64,000 nucleotides of DNA from Nonomuraea aurantiaca (GCF_020215705.1 NZ_JAIWNB010000001.1:62001-126000), one strand, 5' to 3'. Shown: positions 16,581-26,446, counted from the first letter of the stretch. Notes: generated from the letters alone by a model not told the origin. A program made the numbers and translations.

Positions 16581-17575
16581 ATCTCGATCACGTCGGCCAG
16601 GACGCCGCCCGCCGGGGTGATGCGGGCGGGCGACGGGCTGTCGTAGACGATCATCAGCCGGCCGTCCGCCAGCACGGCCAGCCCTTCGGGATGGTCGCAG
16701 CCGATGCCGTACGGCAGCTCGGCGACGGTCTCCAGCTCGTCCGCCGCCACCACCTCGCCCGTTCGGTGGGCCCGCCAGCGCAGCACGCGCACCGGCCCGT
16801 CGAGGCTCATGCTCGGCCCGGCCAGCAGCAGCACGTCGCGGCCGTACGGGCACAGGTCCCGCACGCCCAGCCCGCCCAGGTCCAGGAAGTGCTTGCGGTA
16901 CGGCTCGCGCAGCCGCAGCCGGCCCGGGTGGGTCTCGACGGGCCTGATCTCCAGGACCACCGCCCAGCCGCGCAGCACCGGGCCGCGCAGTCCCAGGTAG
17001 ACCCGCTCGTCCAGCACCGCGATGCCCTCGATGTCGAGGCCGTTGTCCTTGCCGGGCAGCGCGAGGAACGGTGCGAGGTGCGGGTCGTCCGCCAGATGGG
17101 CGGCGATGTTGTCCCGGCCCGAGAGGATCGCGCCCGGCAGCGGGGCGTTGGTGGCGGGGTCGAGCGGCAGGCGTACCAGGATGAAGCGGTTCTCCTCGCG
17201 GACCACGGTCGCCAGCCGTTTGACGGCCTTGGCCGGGTCCTTGGCCGACTTGACGCGGCGGCGCTTGAGACTGTGCGAGCCGATGGCCCACAGGTGGCCG
17301 TCTGCCCTGGCCAGGCCCTCGATGTCCGCCTCGTCCTCGGGGCCCGCGGGCAGCCGTACGTAGTCGGCCAGCCGGAAGGTGCGCTGACCCGCGTAGTTCA
17401 CGCCGGTCCAGGCGAGGTGCTCGATGGTGGCGGTCTCGTCCCCGGCCACCCACAAGCCGCTGCCGTCGTGCCGTAACGCGGAGAGATTCGTGTGCGTTCG
17501 CGAGGCTCGCGAGGCCGGGTCGAATCGGAGCTCCACCTGTTCCACGAAGCCATGATGACACTTCGGCCGCTTCAT
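16577..17575 (-). CDS. DUF3616 domain protein (predicted beta-propeller)
   Basis: A 332-residue protein matching the DUF3616 pattern: NLSALRHDGSGLWVAGDE at the N-terminus, EADIEGLARADGHLWAIGSH, GKDNGLDIEGIAVLDERVYLGLRGP, and GCDHPEGLAVLADGRLMIVYD at the C-terminus. The repeated [D/E]-x-EG-[L/I]-[A] turns point to a propeller. Function is not established. No signal peptide is seen, so it is cytoplasmic. The start at 17575 has no strong ribosome site; a nearby internal start is possible. Confidence 0.8.
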   Translation of the reverse strand: MKRPKCHHGFVEQVELRFDPASRASRTHTNLSALRHDGSGLWVAGDETATIEHLAWTGVNYAGQRTFRLADYVRLPAGPEDEADIEGLARADGHLWAIGSHSLKRRRVKSAKDPAKAVKRLATVVREENRFILVRLPLDPATNAPLPGAILSGRDNIAAHLADDPHLAPFLALPGKDNGLDIEGIAVLDERVYLGLRGPVLRGWAVVLEIRPVETHPGRLRLREPYRKHFLDLGGLGVRDLCPYGRDVLLLAGPSMSLDGPVRVLRWRAHRTGEVVAADELETVAELPYGIGCDHPEGLAVLADGRLMIVYDSPSPARITPAGGVLADVIEI

Positions 17576-17647
17576 AAGCAGAATGGCGGGATTTGTCGTA
17601 CGCTCCCGATCGTGCTCGATGGGGATGATGGGACCGAAGGTTCCCGT

Positions 17648-18514
17648 GTGAGAACTGCTGCCAGACCGGGAACCCCTGTTTCCTCACCCAGGCGATCCCG
17701 CATCGGCGATCTGCGGATGCGGGATGTATACCGGGGGCTCGCAGTCGTGACCGCGGTGGCGGTCGTCACTGTCACGCTGGTCATGCTGCTCCCGTCGCGG
17801 CCGGACGAGGTCGCCGCACGGCCGGTTGCCGCGCCATCGGCCGTGCCGACCTCGTCCACGCCGCCCTCCGCGTCTGCCTCCGCCTCGTCCGAGCCGTCGG
17901 TGTCTCCCTCGCCGGTCGACTCCGCCGCGGCGGCCGCTCCCCAGGCCACGCCGACTCCCGGCTCGTCGCTGGCGCCCGGATACACCGCCATGGAGGCCCT
18001 GTACGCCGACCCCCGCGTCCCCAAGCTGCCGAAGAAGGCCGCCCGGCTGAAGATGACCAAGCCCGGCAGGGGAGTGGTCAAGGACCCGCGGACCGGCCTG
18101 GTCGTGCCCAGGCTCGGCAGGCCGTGGAAGGCGCACCACGCGGCGCCGTTCACCAGCAAGCAGGTGCTCCCGCTGAGGCGCGGCTCCAACCAGCGGGGCA
18201 TGCTCGTCACCTGCCCGCTCCCGATCGAGGAGCAGAAGTCGGCGCGCGACACCGCGCTGCTCGCCGCCCGCTGGACGCTCAACCACCATCCCAAGGGCGG
18301 CCGGATCCGCTGGCAGGTCTCCCAGCCGATCAAGGGCGGCTGGCTGCTCACCTACCAGGTCAGGTACGGCAAGCACGTCTCCCGGGCCGCCGTGGTCGTG
18401 CTCGACGGGGGAATGGCCAAGCCGGGGCTGGCGTTCGTGACAGTGCCGGAGTCGCAGCGGAACAGGTGGCGTGACATCACGCGCGTGGTTTCCGGGGTGC
18501 GTGTTCTAGGCTAG
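17648..18514 (+). CDS. Membrane-anchored envelope protein with Ser/Pro-rich linker
   Basis: Not recognised at family level. About 288 residues from the GTG at 17648, which has GAAGG 7 bp upstream; the ATG at 17717 (MRDVYRGL) is an alternative. One N-terminal hydrophobic anchor ([18 protein letters not shown]) is followed by a ~50-residue Ser/Pro/Ala-rich, low-complexity linker and a C-terminal extracellular domain ([34 protein letters not shown]). It precedes ftsH by 34 bp in the same direction and may be co-transcribed with it. Confidence 0.65.
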   Translation: MRTAARPGTPVSSPRRSRIGDLRMRDVYRGLAVVTAVAVVTVTLVMLLPSRPDEVAARPVAAPSAVPTSSTPPSASASASSEPSVSPSPVDSAAAAAPQATPTPGSSLAPGYTAMEALYADPRVPKLPKKAARLKMTKPGRGVVKDPRTGLVVPRLGRPWKAHHAAPFTSKQVLPLRRGSNQRGMLVTCPLPIEEQKSARDTALLAARWTLNHHPKGGRIRWQVSQPIKGGWLLTYQVRYGKHVSRAAVVVLDGGMAKPGLAFVTVPESQRNRWRDITRVVSGVRVLG

Positions 18515-18548
18515 AAGATCATGGACGGCGATATGGGGGAGTGACGCC

Positions 18549-20510
18549 GTGGAACGCCCAGGTCAGCCGAAGGCGCCTGACAAACGCTCGGGTCAGCCAC
18601 AGGCGCCTGACAGAGACAAGCCCAAGCCGCCCTGGCGCGCGGAAGGGCTGCCCGGCTCGTCCGGCGGTGGTCGTCCGAAGATCAACTGGTGGCGCTTCGT
18701 CGTCACGCTGCTCGTCGTCTACGCGGCGTTCTTCCTGGTCTCGTCCTTCTTCGACACGGATTCCGTCGAGACGGTGTCCTACACCGAGTTCACCAAGCAG
18801 GTGACCTCGAAGAACGTCAAGGACATCTACGCCACGGGCCTGTCGGTCGAGGGCGACCTGCGGGCCGCGGCCAAGGATCCCGACAGCGGCAACAAGTCGT
18901 ACACGAAGTTCAAGACGGAGATCCCCGCCTTCGCCAACAACGACCAGCTCTACCAGCAGCTGGAGAGCAGCGGGGTCGACATCAAGGCCGACCCGATCAA
19001 CGGCGGGCGCGGCTTCTTCGTGAACCTGCTGCTCTCCCTGCTCCCCGTTCTGCTGCTGGCCGGGCTCTGGATCTGGGTCATGCGCCGCGGCGCCAGCATG
19101 ATGGGCGGCGGCGGGCTGAGCGGCCTCGGCCGGTCCAAGGCGGCCAAGCCGGTCGAAGCGGGTCAGGTACGGGCCACGTTCGCGGACGTGGCGGGCATCG
19201 ACGAGGTCGAGAACGAGCTCGTCGAGGTCGTCGACTACCTGAAGGACCCCGACAAATACCGCAGGCTCGGTGCCAAGCTGCCCAAGGGCGTGCTGCTCGC
19301 CGGGCCTCCCGGCACCGGCAAGACGCTGCTGGCCCGCGCCGTGGCCGGTGAGGCGAACGTGCCGTTCTTCTCGGCCAGCGCGTCGGAGTTCATCGAGATG
19401 ATCGTCGGTGTGGGCGCGTCACGGGTACGCGACCTGTTCGAGGAGGCGCGCAAGGTCGCCCCTTCGATCGTGTTCATCGACGAGATCGACGCCATCGGCC
19501 GGGCCAGGGGCGGCGCCGGCGGCATCGGCGGGCACGACGAGCGCGAGCAGACGCTCAACCAGATCCTCACCGAGATGGACGGCTTCTCCGGCGTCGAGGG
19601 CGTCATCGTCATCGGGGCCACGAACCGGCCGGAGATCCTCGACCCGGCGCTGCTGCGGCCGGGCCGGTTCGACCGTACGGTCCAGGTGGGGCTGCCCGAC
19701 GCGGCCGGCCGTACCGCGATCCTGGCCGTACACAGCAGAAGCGTGCCGCTCGACGGCGAGGTCAGCCTCGACCAGATCGCCAAGACCACGCCCGGCATGA
19801 CCGGCGCCGACCTGGCGAACCTCGTCAACGAGGGCGCGCTCCTGGCCGCCAAGCGCGGCAAGGAGAAGGTCGGCATCGCCGACTTCGCCGACGCGCTGGA
19901 GAAGCTGCAGCTCGGCGCGGCGCGCAGCATCGTGATGCCGGAGGAGGAGCGCACCAGGACCGCCTTCCACGAGGCCGGCCACGCGCTGCTCGGCATGCTG
20001 CAGCCGGGCGCCGACCCGGTCAGGAAGATCTCGATCATCCCGCGCGGGCGGGCGCTCGGCGTCACGCTGTCCACGCCCGACACCGATCGTTACGCGTACG
20101 ACGAGCAGTATCTCCGGGGGCGCATCACCGGGGCGCTCGGCGGGATGGCGGCCGAGCAGGTGGTGTTCGGCGTGATCACCACCGGCGCCGAGAACGACCT
20201 GGAGCAGGTCACCATGATCGCCCGCGGCATGGTCGGGCGCTGGGGCATGTCGGAGAAGGTCGGGCCGCTGACCATCCTGCCCAGCGACGGCCAGCCGCCG
20301 CAGGCCTCGCCCGCCATGCTCGCCACCGTCGACGAGGAGGCGCGGCGGATCGTGGACGAATGCTACGAGCGCGCGCTGCGCGTCCTGAGCGAGAACCGCG
20401 ACAAGCTCGACGCCATCGTCGCCGCCCTGCTGGAGCACGAGACGCTGGACGAGGCGAGCGCCTACGCCGCCGCCGGGCTTTCCGGGGACTTGGGCAAGCC
20501 CGTAACGTAA
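18549..20510 (+). CDS. ftsH: ATP-dependent zinc metalloprotease FtsH
   Basis: A 653-residue membrane AAA+ protease. Order: basic Pro-rich N-tail (1-48), TM1 ([20 protein letters not shown]), FtsH extracellular domain, TM2 ([20 protein letters not shown]), AAA domain with Walker A GPPGTGKT near 252-259, Walker [10 protein letters not shown] and second-region-of-homology Arg residues ([20 protein letters not shown]), then the M41 peptidase with HEAGH at 474-478. The GTG at 18549 has GGGGGA 8 bp upstream. It degrades misfolded membrane and some regulatory proteins. The N-tail carries two copies of a QPKAPDK/R-like unit. Confidence 0.96.
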   Translation: MERPGQPKAPDKRSGQPQAPDRDKPKPPWRAEGLPGSSGGGRPKINWWRFVVTLLVVYAAFFLVSSFFDTDSVETVSYTEFTKQVTSKNVKDIYATGLSVEGDLRAAAKDPDSGNKSYTKFKTEIPAFANNDQLYQQLESSGVDIKADPINGGRGFFVNLLLSLLPVLLLAGLWIWVMRRGASMMGGGGLSGLGRSKAAKPVEAGQVRATFADVAGIDEVENELVEVVDYLKDPDKYRRLGAKLPKGVLLAGPPGTGKTLLARAVAGEANVPFFSASASEFIEMIVGVGASRVRDLFEEARKVAPSIVFIDEIDAIGRARGGAGGIGGHDEREQTLNQILTEMDGFSGVEGVIVIGATNRPEILDPALLRPGRFDRTVQVGLPDAAGRTAILAVHSRSVPLDGEVSLDQIAKTTPGMTGADLANLVNEGALLAAKRGKEKVGIADFADALEKLQLGAARSIVMPEEERTRTAFHEAGHALLGMLQPGADPVRKISIIPRGRALGVTLSTPDTDRYAYDEQYLRGRITGALGGMAAEQVVFGVITTGAENDLEQVTMIARGMVGRWGMSEKVGPLTILPSDGQPPQASPAMLATVDEEARRIVDECYERALRVLSENRDKLDAIVAALLEHETLDEASAYAAAGLSGDLGKPVT

Positions 20511-20539
20511 ATTGAGGCCCTGCCGGGCAGGTCTCCGAT

Positions 20540-21082
20540 GTGACACTCAACGACGAGCTTCTCGCAGAGCTCGGCGATGCCGGGCTGGAGGAGGTCGCCG
20601 GGCTGCTCGGCACGGACACCGCGACGGCCCGCATCGTGCTCACGACGGTGTCCGCCACCATCATCGGCGGCCTGGCGCGCAACGCCGCGCACCCTGAAGG
20701 TGCGGAGGCGCTGCGCGCCGCTCTCGACGACCACGTGGACGCCGACCCGTTCAACGGCGACGTGGCGTCGCTCTCGCGTGACGGGCAGAGCATCCTGGGG
20801 CACGTATTCGGCGGGCAGGGCGCCGAGCAGGCGGCCGAGGGGTTGTCACGGCTGGTGGGGATCGACGCCCGCACCATCATGAGGTTGCTGCCGCTGATCG
20901 CGCCCATGATCATGTCGTTGCTGGCCGGGCGGGCGACTCACGGAAGGATGGAGGCCGGGGCCGTCGCCGACGCCCTGAACCAGGAGAGCGCCGCCCTTCC
21001 CCCCGAGCTGGCCGAGCTGCTCGGCGCGATCTTCGAGGGCGACTCCATGGACGTACCCGGGCAGCCGAACTTCGACAGGTGA
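20540..21082 (+). CDS. DUF937 domain protein
   Basis: A 180-residue Ala/Leu-rich protein starting at a GTG (20540), with the DUF937 layout: LLAELGDAGLEEVAGLLGTD at the N-terminus, a GG(L/F)-type helix (TIIGGLARNA), a GHVFGGQGAEQ turn and an internal hydrophobic run LLPLIAPMIMSLLAGR. Relatives include YidB-like proteins; function is unknown. It lies between ftsH (29 bp) and maf (16 bp), probably in the same transcript. Confidence 0.78.
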   Translation: MTLNDELLAELGDAGLEEVAGLLGTDTATARIVLTTVSATIIGGLARNAAHPEGAEALRAALDDHVDADPFNGDVASLSRDGQSILGHVFGGQGAEQAAEGLSRLVGIDARTIMRLLPLIAPMIMSLLAGRATHGRMEAGAVADALNQESAALPPELAELLGAIFEGDSMDVPGQPNFDR

Positions 21083-21098
21083 CCGGTAAGCTGGTGCG

Positions 21099-21680
21099 GT
21101 GATCATCCTGGCCTCAGCGTCCCCTGCCCGGCTGGCCCTGCTCCGCAGCGCCGGACTCGACCCCAAGGTGATCGTCAGCGGTGTCGACGAGGAGGCATAC
21201 ACCGCCTACTCGCCCGCCGCGCTCGCTCTTGAGCTGGCCAAGGCCAAGGCGTCGGCGGTCGCGAGCGGGCTCGACGAGGGCCTGGTCATCGGCTGCGACT
21301 CGATCCTGGAGCTCGACGGCAGGCCGTACGGCAAACCGGCCACGGCCGAGGAGGTGCTCGAGCGGTGGCGGATCATGCGCGGCCGGACCGGACGCCTGGT
21401 GACCGGCCACTGCGTCATCGACGTACCCGCCGACCGGCAGGTGGCCGAGGTGTCCACCACCGTGATCCACTTCGGCCGGCCGTCCGACGAGGAGATAGCC
21501 GCCTACGCCGCCACCGGCGAGCCGCTGGGCCTGGCCGGGGCGTTCAGCATCGAGGGGCGGGGCGGCTGGTTCGTCGAGGGCATCGAGGGCGACCACGGCA
21601 ACGTGCTCGGCATCTCGCTGCCGCTGCTCCGCAACCTTTTCGGCGAACTGGGCTACGCGGTGACGGCCTTCTGGCGCTAG
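21099..21680 (+). CDS. maf: Maf-family nucleotide pyrophosphatase
   Basis: A 193-residue protein beginning (GTG at 21099) with the Maf signature [18 protein letters not shown]. It has the DExx block in [28 protein letters not shown] for substrate and metal binding, and [19 protein letters not shown] with the catalytic/metal Glu and Asp. Maf enzymes hydrolyse non-canonical or damaged NTPs (house-cleaning) and affect septation when overproduced. Length and motifs are complete. Confidence 0.93.
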   Translation: MIILASASPARLALLRSAGLDPKVIVSGVDEEAYTAYSPAALALELAKAKASAVASGLDEGLVIGCDSILELDGRPYGKPATAEEVLERWRIMRGRTGRLVTGHCVIDVPADRQVAEVSTTVIHFGRPSDEEIAAYAATGEPLGLAGAFSIEGRGGWFVEGIEGDHGNVLGISLPLLRNLFGELGYAVTAFWR

Positions 21681-21690
21681 CGTGCCGGGC

Positions 21691-22446
21691 ATGCGATCAG
21701 TACGCGACTTCTTGGCGGGCGTCGGCTTCTTCTTTCAGGGTGTGGGCTGGGTCGCCAAGCATGGCCGGTGGTGGCTGTTCGGGTTGATCCCGGCGCTGCT
21801 GGCCTTCGTCGTGTACGTGGTGGCGTTGATCTTCCTTGGCACGAACGCGTCCGACATGGCGGAATTTCTTACGCCATTCGCCGACACGTGGGGGTGGCGG
21901 GACCTCTTCCGTACGCTGATCGGGATCGCGCTGGTCCTCGGCGGGCTGGCGCTGGCGGTGCTGACTTTCACGGCGCTCACGCTGGCGGTCGGGGAGCCGT
22001 TCTACGAGAAGCTGTCCGCCACGGTGGATCCGCTGCCGGGGGCGGAGGAGCAGCCGTGGTGGCGCACCTTGCCCCGGTCCATCAGGGACAGCCTGGTGAC
22101 GTTGGGCTATGTGCTGCTGTTCACCGTGCCGCTGTTCTTCCTGGGCTTCGTGCCGGTGGTCGGGCAGACGGTGGTGCCGGTGCTGGGGGCCATGGTCTCC
22201 GGGTTCTTCCTGACGGTGGAGCTGACGACGCTGGCGCTGGAACGGCGGGGGATGGGGCGTAAGGAGCGGTTCGCACTGCTGCGGGGGAACAAGGCGGGGG
22301 CGTTGGGGTTCGGGGTGGTGGTGTTCTTGCTGTTCTTGGTGCCTTTTGTGGCGGTCGTAGCGATGCCGGCGGGGGTGGCGGGGGCGGCCCTGTTCGTCCG
22401 CAACCGCTTGGCCCCAGCTCCCGCCCCTGACCTCCCGCCCGCCTGA
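21691..22446 (+). CDS. EI24 domain (CysZ-like) membrane protein
   Basis: A 251-residue integral membrane protein with about five hydrophobic segments. The pattern RDFLAGVGFFFQGVGWVAKH at the N-terminus, GEPFYEKLSATVDPLPG after helix 2 and KERFALLRGNKAGALGFGV before the last helices is that of the EI24/CysZ family. CysZ in E. coli is a sulfate permease, but actinobacterial members have no shown function. The ATG at 21691 matches relatives better than the GTG at 21682. It follows maf by 10 bp. Confidence 0.8.
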   Translation: MRSVRDFLAGVGFFFQGVGWVAKHGRWWLFGLIPALLAFVVYVVALIFLGTNASDMAEFLTPFADTWGWRDLFRTLIGIALVLGGLALAVLTFTALTLAVGEPFYEKLSATVDPLPGAEEQPWWRTLPRSIRDSLVTLGYVLLFTVPLFFLGFVPVVGQTVVPVLGAMVSGFFLTVELTTLALERRGMGRKERFALLRGNKAGALGFGVVVFLLFLVPFVAVVAMPAGVAGAALFVRNRLAPAPAPDLPPA

Positions 22447-22562
22447 CCGTCCGCTCCCTGGCTTCCTCGTCCACGACACCCCGCCCTCATCTGGCTCCCC
22501 TTATCCCCAGAACTCGGTTCGGCGCATCGGCGACCCCCTCCGTCCAGGCACCCTCATGCCTC

Positions 22563-23633
22563 ATGACGACCAACGCCTCCGAGCCCTGCCTGACTCTGGC
22601 CAGCCCCACCGACGTCCTCGCCGCGGTGCCCTACCTCGTGGGGTTCCACCCGGTCGACAGCCTCATCGTGCTCGGCCTCACGCGGGGCCGGGCCAAGCTG
22701 GCGACCCGCTGGCCGCTGCCGTTTCCCCCGGGCACGCTGGAGCCTTTGTCGGCGCTGTTCGACCGGGAGGCCATCACCCACATCATCCTGATCGGCTACG
22801 GCCCCGGAGACCGGGTCACCCCCGCCGTGGACGAGGCCCGCCGACTGGCCGCCCGGGCAGGCGTCGGCGTGGACGAGGCCCTGCGAGCCGAGGGCGGCCG
22901 CTACTGGTCGTACGTATGCGACGTGCCCCAGTGCTGCCCTCCCGAAGGCACTCCGTACGACCCCTCGACCAGCCAGATCGCCGCCGAGGCCACCGTCCAC
23001 GGCCTGGTGGCCCTGCCCGACCGCCAGAGCCTGGAACGCACCGTCGCCCCCCTCACCGGCCCCGTCCGGGTGTCGATGCGGCGCGCCACGGCGGACGCCG
23101 TCGCCGAGTTCCGCACCCGGCTGATGGAGGCGACGGACGCGAACGCGTTCGCCCAGCAGTTCGTCACCCGAGGCTTGGTCAGAGTCCGCGCCGCCCTGGC
23201 CACCCACGCCGCCGGTGGCCGCCTGGACGACGCCGAAGCGGCCAGACTGGGCCTCGACCTGGCGGTGATCAGAATCCGCGACGAAGCCTGGACCCTGGCC
23301 GGCGACTCCCACGCCGCCCTCTGGAAGGACCTCACCCGCCGCCTGGAGCCACGCTTCACCCCACCGGCCGCGTCCCTGCTGGCCATGGCCTCCTGGCGCA
23401 CGGGCGACAGCGTCCTGGCCACCATCGCCCTCGAACGCGCCCTGACCACCGACCCGACCTACTCGATGGCCAACCTGCTCATGCACGCCCTCCAGCAACT
23501 CCTGTCCCCGGCCACCCTGCTCGACCGCCTCCCGGCCCCGTCCGAACTGGACACCGCGATGGGCCCCGTCCACGCGGGCTGGCTGATCCCCCTGATCAAC
23601 GTCCTCGACGAAGACCACGAAACGGCCGCCTGA
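22563..23633 (+). CDS. DUF4192 domain protein
   Basis: A 356-residue protein with the DUF4192 hallmark at its N-terminus: LTLASPTDVLAAVPYLVGFH, PVDSLIVLGL, then the Cys-bearing block YVCDVPQCCPPEGTPYDPST. The C-terminal half is helical (WRTGDSVLATIALERALTTD, NLLMHALQQLLSPATLLDRL). The family is common and conserved in actinobacteria but has no known function. The gene is monocistronic in appearance. Confidence 0.85.
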   Translation: MTTNASEPCLTLASPTDVLAAVPYLVGFHPVDSLIVLGLTRGRAKLATRWPLPFPPGTLEPLSALFDREAITHIILIGYGPGDRVTPAVDEARRLAARAGVGVDEALRAEGGRYWSYVCDVPQCCPPEGTPYDPSTSQIAAEATVHGLVALPDRQSLERTVAPLTGPVRVSMRRATADAVAEFRTRLMEATDANAFAQQFVTRGLVRVRAALATHAAGGRLDDAEAARLGLDLAVIRIRDEAWTLAGDSHAALWKDLTRRLEPRFTPPAASLLAMASWRTGDSVLATIALERALTTDPTYSMANLLMHALQQLLSPATLLDRLPAPSELDTAMGPVHAGWLIPLINVLDEDHETAA

Positions 23634-24031
23634 CCCAACCCCCCTCAACCCACGACCGTGCGCTCCAGGTCGTCGACGCCGAACCTGCGCAGACGGGTCT
23701 TGGCGAGGGAGTCGTGCTCGGACGCGTCGCCCGTCCGCTCTCCAGCGATGATCACTTGCGGGGGTGCCGGCCGGTCGCTCCGGCGTGAGGCCGGTCGGCC
23801 CGTCTCCGAGCGGCGCGCGTACAAGGCGCCCGATGACAGGCGCCGCGGGGTGTAGACGTCTGGGTGCGCGTCGGTCCACAGTCCTCCGGCCGCCGCGATT
23901 CTCCGCTCACCATGACGACGCGGCGGATTGCGAAATGTTGCAGGGAGATGTCTTGCGGCTCGGACGATCGGCGTCGTAGCCTGTCGGCACTTGCCATTGA
24001 TACGCATCGACGATTTCCCCAGGGAGGTGTC
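23634..24031. other. Intergenic region; possible old gene fragment on the minus strand
   Basis: About 400 bases with no intact gene. On the minus strand, 23645-23910 reads in a coding-like way (DAHPDVYTPRRLSSGALYAR, then VIIAGERTGDASEHDSLAKT and RLRRFGVDDLERTVVG before a stop), as if it were the C-terminus of a gene that lost its 5' part to the incoming LacI locus. I could not name the family. The LacI promoter and a half operator lie at the 3' end. Confidence 0.3.
23999..24013 (+). promoter_or_regulatory. LacI-type half operator before the lacI-like gene
   Basis: GATACGCATCG (23999-24009) is identical to the left arm of the perfect operator at 25085-25107. The right arm keeps only the central CGAT. 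It lies 19 bp before the regulator's start, just upstream of its AGGGAGG ribosome site, so it is suited to negative autoregulation (inference). Confidence 0.6.
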
Positions 24032-25057
24032 ATGGCGGCGTTCACCAGCAAGGACGTCGCGCGTATCGCCGGTGTCTCGCAGAGCACCGTGTCCTATGTG
24101 ATGACCGGCAAGCGACCCATTTCCGAGCGCACGCGGCAGCGGGTCCTGGACGCGATGGAACAGCTCACCTACGAGCCGCACTCCGGTGCCCGGGCTCTCG
24201 CGGGACGCCGCACCCGAGTGGTCGGTCTGGTGGTGCGCTTCGGGGCCGGGGGCGATGCCTTCGGGTTGCTGCCGTTCATCGAGACCATCGCCAACTCGGC
24301 CCGCGCCCATGATCACGAGGTTCTCCTCGTGACCGCGGACGAGGGCTCCGCGGGGCTGCGGCGCCTCGCCGGACGGGCCCTGTGCGACGCGATCATCATG
24401 ATGGACATCGAGGAGCACGACGACCGGGTCCCGGTGGCCGCCGCGCTGTCCGTTCCGGTGGTGCTCATCGGTGTGCCGGCCGACCCGGCCGGGCTGCACT
24501 GCGTCGACCTCGACTTCGAGGCGGCGGCCCGGATGGCCGTCGACGAGCTGGCCGACACCGGGCACGACGAGATCGTCGTGGTGGGTTACCCGGCCTCGGT
24601 GATGGAGCGTGGCCTGAACTACGTCGGCCGCTTTCTGCGATCGGCGCGGCGGCAGGCGCAGGTGCGCGGCCTTCCGCTGACAGTGATCGAACCGGTCGAA
24701 CATGGACAGGAGGCCGCCGCGGCCGATCAGCTCCTCACCCGGCGGACCGGCGGGCGTCTCGGAGTGGTGGTGCCGCACAGCGACGCGATCGTGCCGCTGC
24801 TGAATGCGCTGCGGAAGCAGGATGTCGTGCCGGGTCGTGACATCTCCTTCATCGGCCTCAGCCCCGACCGTGAAGCCGGACAGTCCGATCCGCCGTACAC
24901 GAATATCTCTGTGGAACCGCGCGACGTCTCGCGGCGCGCGATGGAGACGCTGTTCTGGTTACTCGATCCGAGTTCCGGGGTGGAACGTCCCCCAATCGAC
25001 CTGGTCGCGCCACGACTCACCCGTCGTACGACCGTGATGCCTACTCCCTCCAACTGA
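24032..25057 (+). CDS. LacI family transcriptional repressor of the sugar ABC locus
   Basis: A 341-residue protein. The LacI HTH occupies residues 5-27 (SKDVARIAGVSQSTVSYVMT) and the hinge helix 50-60 (HSGARALAGRRTRVVGLVV). The periplasmic-binding-protein-like sugar domain fills the rest. I start at the ATG at 24032 with AGGGAGG upstream. It precedes a binding-protein-dependent transport operon and is bracketed by matching GATACGCATCG operators, so it almost certainly represses that operon and itself until an oligosaccharide-type inducer binds. Confidence 0.93.
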   Translation: MAAFTSKDVARIAGVSQSTVSYVMTGKRPISERTRQRVLDAMEQLTYEPHSGARALAGRRTRVVGLVVRFGAGGDAFGLLPFIETIANSARAHDHEVLLVTADEGSAGLRRLAGRALCDAIIMMDIEEHDDRVPVAAALSVPVVLIGVPADPAGLHCVDLDFEAAARMAVDELADTGHDEIVVVGYPASVMERGLNYVGRFLRSARRQAQVRGLPLTVIEPVEHGQEAAAADQLLTRRTGGRLGVVVPHSDAIVPLLNALRKQDVVPGRDISFIGLSPDREAGQSDPPYTNISVEPRDVSRRAMETLFWLLDPSSGVERPPIDLVAPRLTRRTTVMPTPSN

Positions 25058-25084
25058 TCACTGGTGGCCTCGGCCAGAGGCCCT

Positions 25085-25107
25085 GATACGCATCGTCGAT
25101 GCGTATC
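25085..25107. promoter_or_regulatory. Perfect LacI-family operator upstream of the ABC operon
   Basis: GATACGCATCG (25085-25095), central T (25096), CGATGCGTATC (25097-25107) form a perfect 23-bp inverted repeat. LacI proteins recognise such dyads through the hinge helix at the centre. The left arm recurs before the lacI-like gene. Confidence 0.8.
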
Positions 25108-25130
25108 GACGCACAGCCGTACAACAGCAG

Positions 25131-25144
25131 TCGATACGTATCGA
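25131..25144. promoter_or_regulatory. Second LacI-type palindrome near the ABC operon start
   Basis: TCGATACGTATCGA is a perfect 14-bp palindrome. It shares GATACG and CGTATC half-sites with the operator at 25085 but at a tighter spacing. It lies 46 bp before the binding-protein start, probably over the promoter. The two dyad centres are about 42 bp apart, near four helical turns, which would allow cooperative binding. Confidence 0.65.
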
Positions 25145-25189
25145 CGGCTTGCTTCACCCCGGAACCCTCCGTATCCGAAAGGACACGAC

Positions 25190-26446
25190 ATGATCCGCTC
25201 CCCCCGCTCCCCCCGCTCCCCCCGTTCCCGCCGAGCCCAGGCCGCGCTCGCCTCGATGCTCACCCTGCCCCTCGCACTCACCGCCTGCGGCGGCGGCTCG
25301 AACGGCGGCTCCAACAGCGGCGGCGACTCCTCGACCCTGCGGGTGCTCGACTACTACAACAACGACCCGGGCAAGGCGGTCTGGCAGAAGGCCATCGACG
25401 CCTGCGGCAAGCAGGCCGGTGTCACCATCCAGCGCGAGGCCGTGCCCGGAGCGACCCTGATCCAGAAGGTGCTCCAGCAGGCGTCCTCGCGGACCCTCCC
25501 GGACGTCCTGATGCTGGACAACCCCGATCTGCAGCAGATCGCCCAGAGCGGCGCCCTCACTCCGCTGAACGACCTCGGGCTCAAGGCCGACGGGTACGTG
25601 GAAGGCGTGGTCAGCGCCTCGACCTACAAGGGCAAGCTCTACGGCCTGCAGCCGATCACCAACACCATCGGGCTGTTCTACAACAAGGACCTGCTCGCCA
25701 AGGCGGGCGTGACGCCGCCGAAGACCTGGGCGGAGCTGAGGACGGTGGCCAAGAAGCTGACCTCCGGCGGCACGTACGGGCTGGCGTTCTCGGCACCGGC
25801 GAACTACGAGGGCACCTGGCAGTTCCTGCCGTTCATGTGGTCCAACGGCGGCGACGAGAAGAACATCGCGACGCCGGAGACCGCGCAGGCCGTGCAGCTG
25901 TGGGTCGACCTGATGAACGACGGCTCGGTGTCGAAGTCCGCTCTCAACTGGACCCAGGCGGACGTCAACGACCAGTTCCGGGCGGGCAAGGCCGCGATGG
26001 CGGTCAACGGGCCGTGGCAGTTCCCCGCGTTGGACGAGGACAAGAGCGTCAAGTACGGGGTGGCGCAGATCCCGGCACCGGTCGCGGGCAAGCCGATCGT
26101 CGCGCCGCTCGGCGGTGAGACGTGGGCCGTGCCGCAGACCGGGAACAAGGACAAGCAGGCCAAGGCCGCCAAGGTCGTCGCCTGTCTCAACTCGGACGAC
26201 AACCAGCTCAGCCTCGCCAAGGACACCCAGACCATCCCCACCAAGAAGGCGCTGCTGGAGAAGTTCAGCTCGAGCAACCCGAACATGGCCGGTTTCGTGG
26301 ACCAGATCCCGACCGCGCGGGCCCGCACCGGTGAACTCGGCGCGGACTGGCCGAAGGCGGCCACGAAGATCTACACCGCGTTCCAGTCCGCGCTGACCGG
26401 CCAGGCCGCGCCGGCCAAGGCCCTGGAAACGGCCCAGAATGGTTGA
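25190..26446 (+). CDS. Sugar ABC transporter substrate-binding lipoprotein (family 1)
   Basis: A 418-residue extracellular lipoprotein. The signal peptide has an RSP-repeat basic region, a hydrophobic core and a lipobox LALTAC (Cys near residue 29), then a Gly/Ser tether. The mature part is a type-1 solute-binding protein (LFYNKDLLAKAGVTPPKTW, then AMAVNGPWQFPALDEDKS). The ATG at 25190 follows GAAAGGA. It is first gene of a five-gene operon and overlaps the next gene by 8 bp. The N-terminus is encoded by a 9-bp tandem repeat. Confidence 0.93.
   Translation: MIRSPRSPRSPRSRRAQAALASMLTLPLALTACGGGSNGGSNSGGDSSTLRVLDYYNNDPGKAVWQKAIDACGKQAGVTIQREAVPGATLIQKVLQQASSRTLPDVLMLDNPDLQQIAQSGALTPLNDLGLKADGYVEGVVSASTYKGKLYGLQPITNTIGLFYNKDLLAKAGVTPPKTWAELRTVAKKLTSGGTYGLAFSAPANYEGTWQFLPFMWSNGGDEKNIATPETAQAVQLWVDLMNDGSVSKSALNWTQADVNDQFRAGKAAMAVNGPWQFPALDEDKSVKYGVAQIPAPVAGKPIVAPLGGETWAVPQTGNKDKQAKAAKVVACLNSDDNQLSLAKDTQTIPTKKALLEKFSSSNPNMAGFVDQIPTARARTGELGADWPKAATKIYTAFQSALTGQAAPAKALETAQNG
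25195..25230 (+). repeat. Nine-bp tandem repeat in the signal peptide
   Basis: CCGCTCCCC is repeated three times (25195-25221), with a fourth diverged copy (25222-25230). It encodes a repeated Arg-Ser-Pro in the basic n-region of the lipoprotein signal. Slippage here would change the length in-frame by three residues. Confidence 0.7.

Noticed and set aside
19235-20083. A 282-codon minus-strand reading inside ftsH
   Set aside because: Ser/Ala/Arg-rich antisense shadow; the FtsH frame is unambiguous.
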